Shown here in pieces: positions 22,715 through 34,149 of a stretch of DNA of 64,000 nucleotides. The notes beneath the pieces are model-generated. The model did not search any database, was not told where the DNA came from, and saw nothing but the letters and a program-made list of their open reading frames with translations. Source of the DNA: Epiperipatus broadwayi (taxonomy: Eukaryota; Onychophora; Udeonychophora; Euonychophora; Peripatidae); contig JAQFVV010006221.1 in assembly GCA_028023455.1 (NCBI GenBank), positions 2,294,001 to 2,358,000 of the forward strand, written 5' to 3'. Both the position numbers and the translations under genes were made by a program. Position 1 is the first letter of the stretch; each line of letters starts with the position of its first letter.

Positions 22715-24480
22715 CTCCCAATAATTGTTGTCGTCGGCAATCAAATGTCAAATAAAAGAAGTAACTAAAATTTTTATTTAAACATAGCCCAAAAAACACT
22801 TCTTCTCCCAATAATTGTTGTCGTCGGCAATCAGACGGTCAAATCAAAGGAACGTCATTAATTATTCTTTAATCGTATAGGGGGGGAAAAACCCTCCCAC
22901 TAATTGTTGTCGGCAATCAAATGTAAACCAATCAAAGTAAGACCGTAAATTATTAGTTAAACATAACCCAAATTACTATTTGAACATACACCGAAAAAGA
23001 CCCGCTCTTGTCAATCAAAATTAAAGAAACAACAACTATTATTGTCCCATTGTCAAAGCGAATATTATTTGGGAAAACCCAAATAATTTATAAACGAAAA
23101 AAAAAAAAAAAGAAAGTCAAATCGGTCGTCAATCAAATGGTAACCGATAAAAGTCACTTAAATTTTTGATTTAAACATACACACAAACAAAAAATAAAAC
23201 GCGAAACCCTTTCTCCCAATAATTGTTGTCAGCAATCAAATGTCAAAAATAAAAGTAACGTACAATTATTCTTTAATCGTACACAAAAACACCCCTCCCA
23301 CTAATTGTTGTCGGCAATCAAATGTAAAGTAGTAAAAGTAAGGTAAACCAATTATTTTTTAAACGTAACCCAAATTACTATTTGAACATACACCGAAAAA
23401 GACCCGCTCTTGTCAATAAAAATGAAAGAAACAACAACTATTATTGTCCCATTGTCAAAAAATATTAGGTTTTGTGGAAACCAAAACCATAATTTATAAA
23501 CGAAAAAAAAAAAAGTAAAATCGGTTGTCAATCAAATGTAACCGATAAAAGTAACTTCAATTTTGATTTAAACATACACAAAAAAACAACCCCTTTCTCC
23601 CAATAATTGTTGTCGGCAATCAAATGTAAAATAAAAGGAAGGTAAATTAGTATTTAATCATCACCCCAAAACACCCACCCCTCTCACTAATTATTGTCAG
23701 CAATCAAATGTACACCACCACTAAAAGTAATGTAAACTACTATTCTTTAAACGGTTAACCCACCCCTTCTCCCAATAATTGTTGTCTACAATCCTACACA
23801 CAAAAAAACACCCCTTCTCCCAATAATTAGTGTCGGCAATCAAATGTAAACCAATCAAAGTAAGACCGTAACTTATTATTTAAACGTAACCCAAATTACT
23901 ATTTGAACCTACACCAAAAAACACCCTCTTGTCAATAAAAATTAAACAAACAACAACTATTATTGTCCCATTGTCAAAAAATATTTATTTGTAGAACCAA
24001 AACCATAATTTATAAATGAAAGGAAGTCAAATCGATTGTCAATCAAATGTAAACCGATAAAAGTAACGGTTTTAATTTTTATTTAAACATACACACACAC
24101 ACAAAAAAAAAAACCCACTTCTCCCAATAATTGTTGTCGGCAATCAAATGTAAACCTATAAAAGTAACGTAAATTATTATTTAATCGTACACAAAAACAC
24201 CCCTCCCACTAATTGTTGTCGGCAATCAAATGGAAACCTATCAAAGTAACGTCAATTATTATTTAAAGATCCATCCAAAAAAAACCCGTTCTCTCTTAAA
24301 TTTCGGCAATCCAATTTTACAAAAACAGTAATACTATTTAAAAAAAAAAAACACAAATTACTATTTGAACACACACCAAAAAAGACCCTCTTGTCAATAA
24401 AAATTAAAAAAAAAAAAAACAACTATTATTATACCATCATCAAAAATATTATTTGGGAAAAATAATTCAGAAACGAAAGA
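22715..24480. repeat. Variable tandem array with higher-order structure
   Basis: The block CCCAATAATTGTTGTCGGCA followed by ATCAAATG recurs about ten times, for example near 22718, 22806, 23215, 23598, 24123 and 24207. It is separated by (A/T)-rich segments with AAAAGTAACGTAAATTATTATTTAA-like content. A second block, AAATTACTATTTGAACATAC with GACCCGCTCTTGTCAAT-like sequence, recurs near 22971, 23372, 23893 and 24353, giving a higher-order period of about 400-520 bp. The array is confined between the transposon ends. Confidence 0.85.
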
Positions 24481-24623
24481 AAGTAAACTTTGTAAACAAA
24501 CAAACAAAAAAAGTCAATATTAATAGAGAATCGCTGGCCCGGGAACGTTATATTAATGTGTTTTTGATTAGAAATTGTGCCACCTGCGGCTGACATGAAG
24601 GATCAGATGAGAAACAATATTTT

Positions 24624-25570
24624 ATATGTATTTTATATTTTATCTGTAATTCTGATACAAAAATAATCATTCTTCTTATATGTGCTGCACTTTTAATATT
24701 CAATTAGCGATGTTTATAAACTGTTGATCCAAATCATTTGAAAAAATAAGAATGGCCATCTTATCTTTTACACCTACATGCAATTATATAAGTCAATCTT
24801 ATATATCTAGGACTGAAAGCATAAATATATTACATTATTCACTTTACTTACCCATCTATTTTGGTACGTATTAGCACTTGGATCGATAGTTTACTAATAT
24901 TTAACATCGCTAATTGAATATAAAAAGTATGGTTCATGTGAAAAGAATGATTATCTTCATATCAGAATTACAGTTTAACACTGCGCTAGCAAAAAATTTC
25001 TAGATTTATATTTTATCTGTTATATTTTAAACTTCTCAGTCGAGATTTTTCTTATATGGAGTGTAGACTATTTGCTTGTTGTTTCTGAATATATAAATAA
25101 CTTATTTAAAAAAATTATTTGTAAAATGTTTACATTTTATGAAATCATTCTTAATTTTAGGATTGTACTATTTTTTTTTCCTTATTAGTTTAAAATAACT
25201 TTGTAACTTTTCTTATTATTTTATTTGTATTTTTTTATGCCATCATATATCCTTTCCTGTAGTATTTTATATAATTTGATGCATTCAGTTTACTTTCATT
25301 TGTCTTTTATTTCCATGTTTATTTTCATTTGTTTTTTATTTCCATGTATACATTGTATTTTCTCCATAAAAAAGTACTATTGAATTAGTTTTTTGTTGCT
25401 ATTATCTGTATAGCTATTTTTTGTAAACTGTTCCTTATATTGATGCCATTCTAGAATAAGCAATCTTCTAAGACTTATAATAATGTAAACAATATATACA
25501 AGTTTAAGTATAACGTTGTACAAACATTTCTAAAGAATGTTAGCTGATATTGTTATTATATTTAATATAT
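24624..25570. other. AT-rich non-coding stretch
   Basis: No gene or recognisable element is visible. A pair of diverged inverted segments (AATAATCATTCTTCTTATATG near 24663 and GAATGATTATCTTCATATC near 24944, with TTAATATTCAATTAGCGATG and ATCGCTAATTGAATAT between them) suggests another old foldback structure spanning about 24640-24980. Confidence 0.45.
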
Positions 25571-25682
25571 TTGGTATTAATACATCACATGATAACCATT
25601 TCTTATGCTTACACTATCTGCTAACACACTGTGTAAGCTTAAGAAATGGTAATCATGTGATATTATAATAGTTTAATACCAA
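25571..25682. repeat. Short foldback element
   Basis: This is a 112 bp near-palindrome. The ends are TTGGTATTAA and TTAATACCAA. Inside, ACATCACATGATAACCATTT and CTTATGCTTACA pair with TGTAAGCTTAAG and AAATGGTAATCATGTGATAT. The same arms form the ends of the larger foldback family at 34728, 43498, 53591, 54631 and 59290. No coding sequence is present. Confidence 0.8.
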
Positions 25683-25789
25683 TCTTAGTCAAAGAAGGTT
25701 TGTGACTATGGTTATAAAATACCAACGATACCTAAATATATAGATATTAAACTGGGTTCAGGGCTGTATGATTATGCAAATGAATGAGC

Positions 25790-26068
25790 TTGGATTAAAA
25801 ATGTTATCATGTTTTCAATTTGGGCTCATAGCTTTGGAGTTAACTAAAAATGTAAAAGATGGTTATTGGAGGGATACCTTAGATCCAAATATGTAGTTGC
25901 AGTGCTTCAGATCTAAAGAACCTCACAGATAAGGGTCATAAGGTAGAAACTAGTCTGGAGATATTGAATGAGTAGATACTAGATAGGAATTTAATGCATT
26001 AACCTTCTAACATCCATTGATTAACATGGCTTGCACTAGGTGGCAATATTGTCTAGAGAGTTTTGAAC
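25790..26068. repeat. Half copy of the large foldback family
   Basis: This matches the right half of 43498-43978 (spacer plus right arm) in order: TTTTCAATTTGGG, a GGTTATTGGAGGG segment, ACTAGTCTGGAGATATTG, ATGAGTAGATACTAGAT, TCCATTGATTAAC and GGTGGCAATATTGTCTAGAGAG. The left arm is missing, so it cannot fold on itself. Confidence 0.7.
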
Positions 26069-26142
26069 TAAATTTACCACTAAGTCAAATATAATTCATT
26101 TCAGTTATTCCTACGACAATTTTATTATTATATGTCTTGTGT

Positions 26143-26262
26143 AGTTTAGTGCAATGTTAGGGTGTCATACTCTTGAGTACACAGTCCTTGGGTTAATTCC
26201 AGCTCTGATACTTTTGTCATTCAAATTTCTGATGAACTCTCAAGCACTAAACCATTTGATTA
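26143..26262 (+). repeat. Possible tRNA-derived SINE remnant
   Basis: GTAGTTTAGTGCAATGTTAG resembles an A-box region and GGGTTAATTCCAGCT a B box, spaced about 50 bp apart as in a tRNA. The 3' part, GATGAACTCTCAAGCACTAA, recurs in decayed form near 4640-4670. No target duplication was found. Confidence 0.45.
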
Positions 26263-26589
26263 TTTATTTTATTATTTCAAATAACTACTCAGCCAAATTT
26301 TGTAATCTATATCAACTCTAATATAAATTTACATATTGCACATTGATGTAGCATTTTTTATTAAATTGTTCTTCCAATATATTTCAATCTTAATCTAATC
26401 CTACTTCACTTACATTTTGAATACTTGTGATTTATAATAAAATATGTGACAATGTTTCAAATCACTTCTTTACCTTCCTTTTTAATTTTATAAAGTCTGA
26501 CGAGTATCCAAGTAATTGATTTGCCCTGTGTAGTTCAGTTCATCGGTGGAAATGGCTGACTCCAGAACTAAACGTTTCTGGATTCAGTC

Positions 26590-27092
26590 ATCGCAGAATA
26601 ATGTAAAAAACAAACAAATTCAAAAGGTGGTCCCTTGAGGCAAAATTCCTTGATTTCCTCCTCAAAATCAATCTTCACTCCCTTCCCACAAATCAATTTT
26701 TGGTCAACCGTAGGGGCTTCACCAAGATCTCTCCCGTATGCTAGCTCTGTAAAACTGACAATGAAACCCTCCAGCACTTCCTACTTAAATGCCCCTTTCT
26801 GCTTGGAGTGAGACATGTCATCAACTCCTGTCTTTCCTTGCATAGGAAAACCATCTTCAACCTCCAAGAATCCATAGAAACAGGGGTCTTTGCAACTATT
26901 AGATTATCAGTTTTCCTCATCTATGCATTCTGGTTGCTCCGATGTGCCATTATTTTTGACCAGAGAGTACACTCAGTGAATCAAAAGCTATTGGACCTAA
27001 TTTGCTCTCTCAAAACCAGAGATACCAAACTATCCCACCTCCACTCCTCACAGACACTTGGGCAATCCTCCAACTCCCATCCTCTGTCATAG
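26590..27092 (+). pseudogene. LINE C-terminal remnant with zf-RVT-like domain
   Basis: The plus-strand frame ending at 27092 reads LVNRRGFTKISPVC-stop-LCKTDNETLQHFLLKCPFLL around 26700-26805. Cys, Cys, His and Cys are spaced C-x2-C-x8-H-x4-C once the TAG at 26742 is counted as a residue. That spacing with HFLLKCPF is characteristic of the zinc-binding domain after RT in several non-LTR retrotransposon clades. About 90 residues follow with no further motif. RT itself is missing. It has a different C-terminal plan from the RTE fragments, so it is a separate LINE family. Confidence 0.7.
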
Positions 27093-28561
27093 GACTCAAT
27101 CATTCAAATGTTTATGATCCATGTGGTGCTTGCTCAACGAAGACATGCATCTCGGGCTGGCCTGGACTACACACTGTTTCCCCTTTCCACTTCCCATTCC
27201 CTTTTCACATGTATCATTCCCCTCTTACCATGTTGCTTCTGAAATTTCAATTTATCATATAATCACTCCCTTGTAAACCTTTTTCTAACTGTATTTGTAT
27301 CTGTTTTTTTTTTTTTATGAATAAACTTTCATCACTGAGAAAGAAAAAAAACAATAATCTTGATTAATTGAATGAAAATCATTGTGCTTTACTGCTTCTT
27401 GGGTGTTTGAAAATCACACGACTGGTTGAAAAACAGACGCTATAATTATTTATTATACATTGGTAAGTTCTTCCTTTATTTGAAAGTAACCAATAGAGTA
27501 TGAGTTTTAAAAAAATAAGAGTAATACGAAATCCAATGATCTTTATCGTTCTCTATCTTTGTTTGGCAAACTTTTGTTTTGACTTACTCTGTAAAATGGA
27601 GAGCAAAATTTATTATTTGTCTGATATAAAAAAGTATTCACGCACATACTCGAAGATATACAGTTTTTTTTTAGGATTAAAAAAAAGACTTCAACGGTTG
27701 CTGTACTCAGAATATTATGGTTCCTGAGAAGAAAATATCATATATATTTAAGCTTGGAAATGGTCTACACACATTAATGATCACTTCATTAAAGTTCATT
27801 TAACGTGGGAAAAGTTAATTTTAAACAAATCTGATAAATCTTTAAATTTATTTTTAAAATTTGTATCAATTTATTATTTTTTTTAATACTGTATATACTA
27901 TTATTAGTTTGACATAATAAAATTATTATAATTTTACAAAAAAAATAATTCTAAAAAACTCCAGCTTTATATAATTATTTTTGAATAAATACAACGTTGA
28001 CATTTAAATCATTTAATTGGATTAATAATTAAAAAATGAGTATATTTGATTATGAAAGATATTGAGGTCATTAATATGAAGTCCAGATGTATTTTGGTAG
28101 GTCAATCAACCCTATCATTATTCTGTCAATAAACCAATCGAGAGAAGAAAAAAATTAGATATAGAGTTTTATATTTCATCAATCAAAGAAAAGAAAAGAA
28201 AATTAGAAGAATTTTCAGGAATGTTTAAGATGTATTTTTAAATATTTACACATTCCGTGTAAAATTAAAAATAAGGATACATCTGCATGTTATTTTTTAA
28301 CTAAGAATAAGTGCTTTAATTCAGATCCATAAATTTAAAATCATGAATTAAGTAAAAATTTTGTGAGTAAATAATAACTATATGATATAATATTTATATG
28401 CTGTTTGAGCACCACAATAATGTTATGAGCGCAACAATTCTATTGAAATGATCAAAGTGGAAAAAAAATATTCAGCTGGGATCAATCCAAGTACTTTTAC
28501 CTCATGAGTGCATAGACTTTAGCGTAGATAATACAGTTTGAAATTAGATGAAAGGAAATTA
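27093..28561. other. AT-rich non-coding stretch
   Basis: The first 230 bp may be the 3' untranslated part of the preceding LINE remnant (a T-rich run near 27305 and AATAAACTTTCATC near 27321). A 75-codon frame at 27500-27727 and other small frames have no recognisable domain. Nothing else is visible. Confidence 0.4.
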
Positions 28562-28830
28562 ACAGACATGTGTAAAAGATTGTGGTCTGGGCCAACTGAT
28601 GAGTGCTAGTTCAGCACGAAATGTGCATCTTGGAGTCATAGATCTTTTTCACATCTTTGGTCATACGTTTATGATTACACACTGCCACAAGGTATTAAAA
28701 GCAGATAAAAAAACAGTTCCTACTTTGCGTGAGAGTGGTGTAGTGAAAATTAACACTCCAGATATATTATTCATTATTGGACAATCTCTAGTTTAATGAA
28801 TGATTAATAAAAATTATTCAGTGTCAATAA
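28562..28830 (+). repeat. Hammerhead-bearing unit, family A
   Basis: The unit begins TGTGTAAAAGATTGTGGTCT, includes the ribozyme, then TTTTTCACATCTTTGGTCAT, TTATGATTACA, GAGAGTGGTGTAGTGAAAAT and ATCTCTAGTTTAATGAATGA. The same order is seen at 42245-42530, 42555-42860 and 52225-52520, and inverted at 51975-52200. It lies about 360 bp beyond the stop of the minus-strand GIY-YIG remnant, in the opposite orientation to it. Confidence 0.8.
28592..28633 (+). ncRNA. Hammerhead ribozyme, family A, intact
   Basis: All parts are perfect: stem I CCAA/UUGG, core CUGAUGA, stem II GUGCU/AGCAC with an AGUUC loop, GAAA, stem III AUG/CAU with a UG loop, and C at the cleavage position. Predicted cleavage follows CAUC. 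Its 42 nt length and layout are the same as family B, but with a C-G base pair closing stem II. It is the best-preserved family-A copy and the most likely to self-cleave. Confidence 0.92.
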
Positions 28831-29194
28831 TGTCTGAAATTTTCAGGCAATTACTTGCCTGTCCAGAATTAAACAAATAGATCATGCATTACTTACAAAA
28901 CAAAAGACTTCTGGGCTGCTTGCGATACTTCACACATGTGCTATAATTAGGCACATATATGTGTTTAAAAATCGCTATTATTATTACAATTACATACATA
29001 TATACATATTACAAGCATAAAGATAAACTAATCAATAAATAATCAAAATTACCCCAAATCTCAAACTCAACTAGACTAGCCAAGAATGTAAAATATAAAA
29101 TATAACCAATGATTTCACTGCAACAAGCAGACTTCTCAAGTAAAGAACTACAAAACAATAACATATTTATATTAAACATTACCCACAGTTCCAT

Positions 29195-29491
29195 TTACTT
29201 TCCATTTATCCTTAATATTAAAAGAACTTTTAAATAAGTTAATTGCTTCAGAATCATAATTGTTAATAATAAAGATTCTTTAATTCTTCTTTTTATTTCA
29301 TTTTTCTCAAAAAAGACAATCTTAGCTTCCTTAAAATTAAGTGTATCTTTTTCATGGACATATAAAGGAGAACTAAGATATTTATTTCTAACCCTACTTT
29401 TATGTACCATTATTCTTTCAGTTAAGCTCAAACTATTCTGACCTATATAAACCTTCTTACAAAAACAAGGCATAATATACACATGTGGCAT
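29195..29491 (-). pseudogene. PLE GIY-YIG endonuclease C-terminal fragment
   Basis: This 98-codon minus-strand frame starts within VYIMPCFCKKVYIGQN, matching the PLE pattern of a GIY-YIG core preceded by a paired-cysteine zinc motif (CFC here, CPQPGC in the copies at 49673 and 50831). It ends with KEAKIVFFEKNEIKRRIKES, the counterpart of KIVDIEKNDIKRKIREAYFI there. Roughly half the residues in these blocks agree, so it is a different PLE subfamily. RT is absent. The upstream methionine is artificial; the fragment is 5'-truncated. Confidence 0.75.
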
Positions 29492-29699
29492 ACACCATCT
29501 TTTTTGTCAATGTATCATCTTTCAAGCAACTTTTTTTTTTTCTGTATCTTAAAAATTGTGTTTTTACGAATGTTTTAGTAAAAGTTTTTAATTTTTTTAT
29601 TTTTTAAACTTCATGGAAAAGAATTAATGGCAATGTTTTTTTTGCTCTAAAGAAAACTTATTATTCTAATACATATGCTTAAAAGTCAGAGGGCTTACA

Positions 29700-30060
29700 A
29701 TTTAAGCATTTGTAATTGTATGAAACTGCAGGGATAATAATTTCCATCAACTGTAAGCATATAATATTTTTCATATTTTTATTTATATAAATAATTTATA
29801 GTGCTCAAGAATAATAATTTATTTTGTGTTGTAGAATGTCTGTTTGTATTCTGATACATATCTATGCCATTCCTTTGATTAGACTCTAACTGTAAATATA
29901 TTTTAGAGATAATATTTTTTATCACCTGTAACTTTACAATATTTTTAATATATTTTTTTATATAAATAATTTATAAGGCTGTAGAATAAAGATTTGTTTT
30001 GGGTTGTAGAATGTCTGTTTGTATTCCAATACATATATAATTTCAAACGCCTAAAACCTA
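29700..30060. repeat. Two-copy tandem repeat, period about 170 bp
   Basis: Segments with TTTATATAAATAATTTATA, then GTTGTAGAATGTCTGTTTGT and ATTC(T/C)(G/A)ATACATAT, occur twice about 170 bp apart, with a preceding CTGTAA..(C/T)AATATTTTT. It lies just upstream of the PLE fragment in transcription terms. No coding content. Confidence 0.65.
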
Positions 30061-30099
30061 GCCAATTGTAATTTCATATGAAAGTAACATTTTTTATCA

Positions 30100-30227
30100 G
30101 TTATAGTAGTGATCAGGTGGGTCAGCAATATAAGATGGCACTGAGATTAGTGGGTCATGTGAAAGTTTGAGTTCGAATCCCACATATATTCCATATATAA
30201 ATGCAAGTTTAAGTCTGTACAATGTAT
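30100..30227 (+). repeat. Terminal piece of a family-B ribozyme unit
   Basis: This matches the complement of 39216-39290: GAGTTCGAATCCCACATATA, ATATATAAATGCAAGTTTAAG and CTGTACAATGTA. The ribozyme itself is missing, so this is a 5'-truncated unit. Confidence 0.65.
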
Positions 30228-32060
30228 ATCAGTTATAATATAAATATTATATATATTGTGAATAATAATTATAATGAAAAGATCAAATTTATTTCATTGT
30301 CATATCTTACTGTAAGCAATATCTCACATATCTGTTTATATTGATCTGTACATAAGCAATTATGTTTTATTTTTTGCAATTTATGGATATTTTTTTCTAC
30401 TTTCGTTAATATTTTATATTGTACTAAATTGAAAAAAAAAAAATTTGTTTTCTTGTTTAGTTAAAAATGCGATATACATGCATCCAGAAAAAACTTTTTA
30501 GGCTTTCATCTTGTCACTTTTAATCTTTGATCTTTTATATTACATATTAATTTTTTTTTTGCAATTATTTTATAATTAATTTCACTTTTATTATAAATTA
30601 CAATTAATTAAGGTTCTGTTTGCAAAATATGATGTACAATGCCTAATGTTTGATGTACATCACTTATTGTGAATTTTTTTTTTTTTTTACCTTAGAAAAA
30701 AACATATGTGCAGCTGATGGCAGAGTAGAAGGACAAGATCTGGGTCAGTTAGCAAAAATGAAACTCTTCTGTGTGTCTTATTTTCTAATGCTTTACAATT
30801 AAAAATGATCTCAGGTAAGTTATGTTATATATATATATTGTAAATTTCATAAGGAATGTTACTAAGCTGTTTAGAAACATGCCAGATTAAAATTTAACTC
30901 TCAAAATTTAGAATTTGTAACCCAATTAAAAAAATACGCATTTGTAAGTGTTAGAATCTAATTTTTCTAATTATTTTTAAAAGTAATAACTATATTTTCT
31001 CAGTTTTTCCTTAACATTTTCTCTTTTTGGTAATGTAGAACACTTCACATTTAGTGCATTAATCCTGAAGATATGTATAAATTGTATGTCAGTTCAATTG
31101 CTTAAAATTCAACATGGCGTCCACCCAATTTGAAGGGGTTATATCAAGTTTTATCTTTTCACTGTTTTGTACTGGTAACAGTTTATTTTTATTTAAACTG
31201 AATGAAATTAAAAACTGAGTAACAACAGAACACAAACTAATTACTATATATTTTTTGCTTGATTATATATAAAAGCATTACAAAAAAAAGCATGTGGCTT
31301 TATTTCTCAGGAATTTATAAGAAGTTCAAGCACTAATACCTGCGAGCACCAGAATCGAGCATGGAACCTTCCAATCACAAGTCAGATGCTTTAATAACTG
31401 TCTCAAACTGTGGGGAGCTATAAAAGCAATAAATAATGCATCAGGTATATGGTTTTCTTTTTTGGCATGCAATCTACTAGTATATTCATAAATAGATTGT
31501 TAAAACATCTTTTGTTAATATTTTGTCCAAACTTTACAATATTAATAACAAACATGTTTTTTGCTTAATAATATAAAAAGACTATCATTAATCTAAAATC
31601 TTTGATATCGGACATTTTTTAATTTATACATTTTTTGGATTTTAACAATAATCCTTTCCTTCATTATAAATACAAACTCTATTTAAAATTTAAGTAAACA
31701 TGAATTTTTATTATCTATACTTTGCATATATTCAAATATTTTGGTATGTGATATAAATATATTTTAGTCATGACAATATAACACTTAAAAATACATAATA
31801 GTATTACATTTCAATTTAACACATTCTTATATCATAGCGACTAAAATAATAAATCAAACTCCTCTATAATAGAAGTTTTTGAATTAAAGACATTCAGATT
31901 AATGGTGACCCATCTATGATAAAATTATTTAACAATCACATAAAAATTATTAAAAAATAATATTTTAAAATTCAGATGAATGCTACATGGCTTACTTAGC
32001 TTCAAACTTATATTTTGATATTCAGATTATTCTCGTTTTCCTTACTGCTCAAATGTTAGC
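30228..32060. other. AT-rich non-coding stretch
   Basis: No gene or recognisable element is visible. It contains several T- or A-runs of 10-15 bases and an AT tract near 30825. The segment around 31320-31400 (GCGAGCACCAGAATCGAGCA) is slightly less AT-rich but unidentified. Confidence 0.45.
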
Positions 32061-32221
32061 TAAGTAAAGGTTTATTCCTTATGTTAATTTTGTTACCTGT
32101 AGCTGAATGTCCTTTTGACTGGTGAAGCCAGATTTATGACTGCTGTGAGTCTGTCTTCACCGGTCAAAAGCACACTCGGCTACAGTTAACAAAATTAACA
32201 CACAAAATAAACCTTTACTTA
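32061..32221. repeat. Foldback (hairpin) element
   Basis: Two arms of about 72 bp pair across a spacer of about 16 bp. The left arm reads TAAGTAAAGGTTTATT, GTTAATTTTGTTA and GTAGCTGA, and has CTTTTGACTGGTGAAG. The right arm reads CTTCACCGGTCAAAAG, TCGGCTACAG, TAACAAAATTAAC and AATAAACCTTTACTTA. Compensating and single-base differences show age. No target duplication is evident. Confidence 0.85.
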
Positions 32222-34149
32222 ACCAACGTTCGAATTGTTTAAAGAAACATATTTTAATAAATACATTTTGCTTTGTATAAAAATATCTATTTTCCTTATA
32301 AAATGCAAGTATATTTATTTACTGAATATATAAAAACTGTAACTAATACAAATAAATATTTAAATAAATCATACTAATAACAGTAAATTACCCATAATTT
32401 AAGTTTTATTTATTTAGTCTTAAAATTCAAGTCATTAGTGATAGCTGAATACAGCAACTTCTTCACTACCTGATCATTCTTAAGAGTTAATCATGAGTTA
32501 AATTAAAAGTTTTGAGAAAGCTGAAGTTCTAGTAACAGATAAAACAACATTGTTAACACCAGATTTAAAAATAGGCTGATGGAGTTATTACGAAGAAAGT
32601 TGAAAAGATCCATGAAATAACAAGAGCCAATATGTGGACAAAATTTAGAATAAGAAATTATAATAAACTAAAGATCAGCTTTTCAAGCTAATGCACATGC
32701 GCTTTATGAATCTTGATAATAAATGAATACTTTCACTTCCAACACAAGATAAAGTCTTTGCAAAAGAATAGAATGAATCCACCTATTCTTTCAACCCAAA
32801 TGCTTAAGTATGGGCAAATCTTAAGCACTGGAAATGAAAGCGTGAAGATAAACCAATCACTTTAAATGACTTTTTACTATGTCTGGATGAATGACATCTG
32901 CAAAATTTTCTAGAATTTACGATACGTCATTTTTAAATGAAACTAAACATATGTAAATGAGATATTTATTTTTTATATAGCGCGATGTTTATGAATTGTA
33001 ATAAACTAAAGATCAAGTAAGTGAGTGCTGTTCTAAAAAATCTAGTTTAATAAATGAGATTTGTTATGAAATCATAGATATAAATAAACCAATGTAGAAG
33101 TATGATATAGATTGAAACAATTTGTATTTACATTCATAATCTATTGTGAGGTCTATAAGATTCCACCGAAAAAAATTAATTCTATAAATGCTAAAAGTAT
33201 TGTTATTAGTTGCTGATAATTAGCATAAGTTTCTATCAATCACATAAATGGTATCTAAGGACTTTTAGAATTCACTGTATTGAAATTCATTTACAATCAA
33301 TTATTTTTAGCATTATTAACTTGTCCAATGAATACATCAGCCTGGTTATTTGAACTTCAAGAGAAATATTATATTCAATACAAATGAGTATCTCTATTAT
33401 TCTCAAAAGCAACACAGTTCAAAAGCAGGAGTTCTTTTTAATTCTTCTTCCATTTAAACTATCATAAAGATTCATGAAAAACAGTTTAAATAAATCTGGT
33501 CATTTAAAAAGTAGTCCTGCTTAGCCACCTAAATGGCCAAACAGTTTTTTTATTACATTTAAAGGAGACTATTTGATCCCTCTTTGAGACCTTAAAGGGA
33601 CCAAAGCAAATTCTTAATGTCCACTCCATATGATCTTGTTATTGCAGTTATTATTATATGATTATCCATATAGTAGAGAAATATGGATGGGATACTCAAT
33701 GTATAAGAAGTATAGTGTGTTTATTGGCTTTGTACTTCCAAGTTTAGGATCAAGAACATGATGGTCTTTTCTTGGTTGCCTAATAGTTTTTAACTGAAAT
33801 ATCAGTTGAGATTTTTTGATGGCAGAATGAATGTTAGTGTGAATGAACCTTTTTTTAAAATAGATATTTATAATCATGACAAACAAAACTAAATTATAAC
33901 ATTATTTCCAGATTTTATAGTCACCAACTAAGTCAAAAGATGGCTGCTGTTAAAATCTTTTGAACATAAATCCCAGACTGCCATTCGATAGTGACTTTTT
34001 ATTTAGGTACTTAAAACTGCAGACCACTTTCATGTGAAGGATGAATGCAAGAATGGAAAGAAAATATTTAAAATTAATTATGACATTATTGAACTTTGTG
34101 AAATTAGAAAAATGGTAAAGAAGCAATTGATTTAAAAATTAGTCATGTA
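32222..34149. other. AT-rich non-coding stretch
   Basis: No exon or transposon domain is readable in either strand. Short open frames, such as the 74-codon minus-strand frame at 33662-33886, have no recognisable domain. Confidence 0.4.

Larger units (their letters stand above)
21826..24615. mobile_element. Non-autonomous TIR DNA transposon with internal satellite array
   Basis: The ends form imperfect inverted repeats of about 45 bp: TTCTCATCTGATCCTTC, then TGTCAGCC, GGTGGC and ATTTCTA are shared between the left end and the complement of the right end. An exact 8 bp AATATTTT at 21818-21825 and 24616-24623 fits a target-site duplication. Eight-base duplications are typical of hAT- and P-like elements, but the termini are not diagnostic. 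No transposase is present. The left third has repeated AACTCGGAGTTAAGTC motifs, and about 1.75 kb of the right part is a tandem array. Confidence 0.8.

Noticed and set aside
27002-27262. 86-codon frame downstream of the zf-RVT remnant
   Set aside because: It overlaps the LINE remnant in another frame and is P/S/F-rich without a motif; most likely a shadow.
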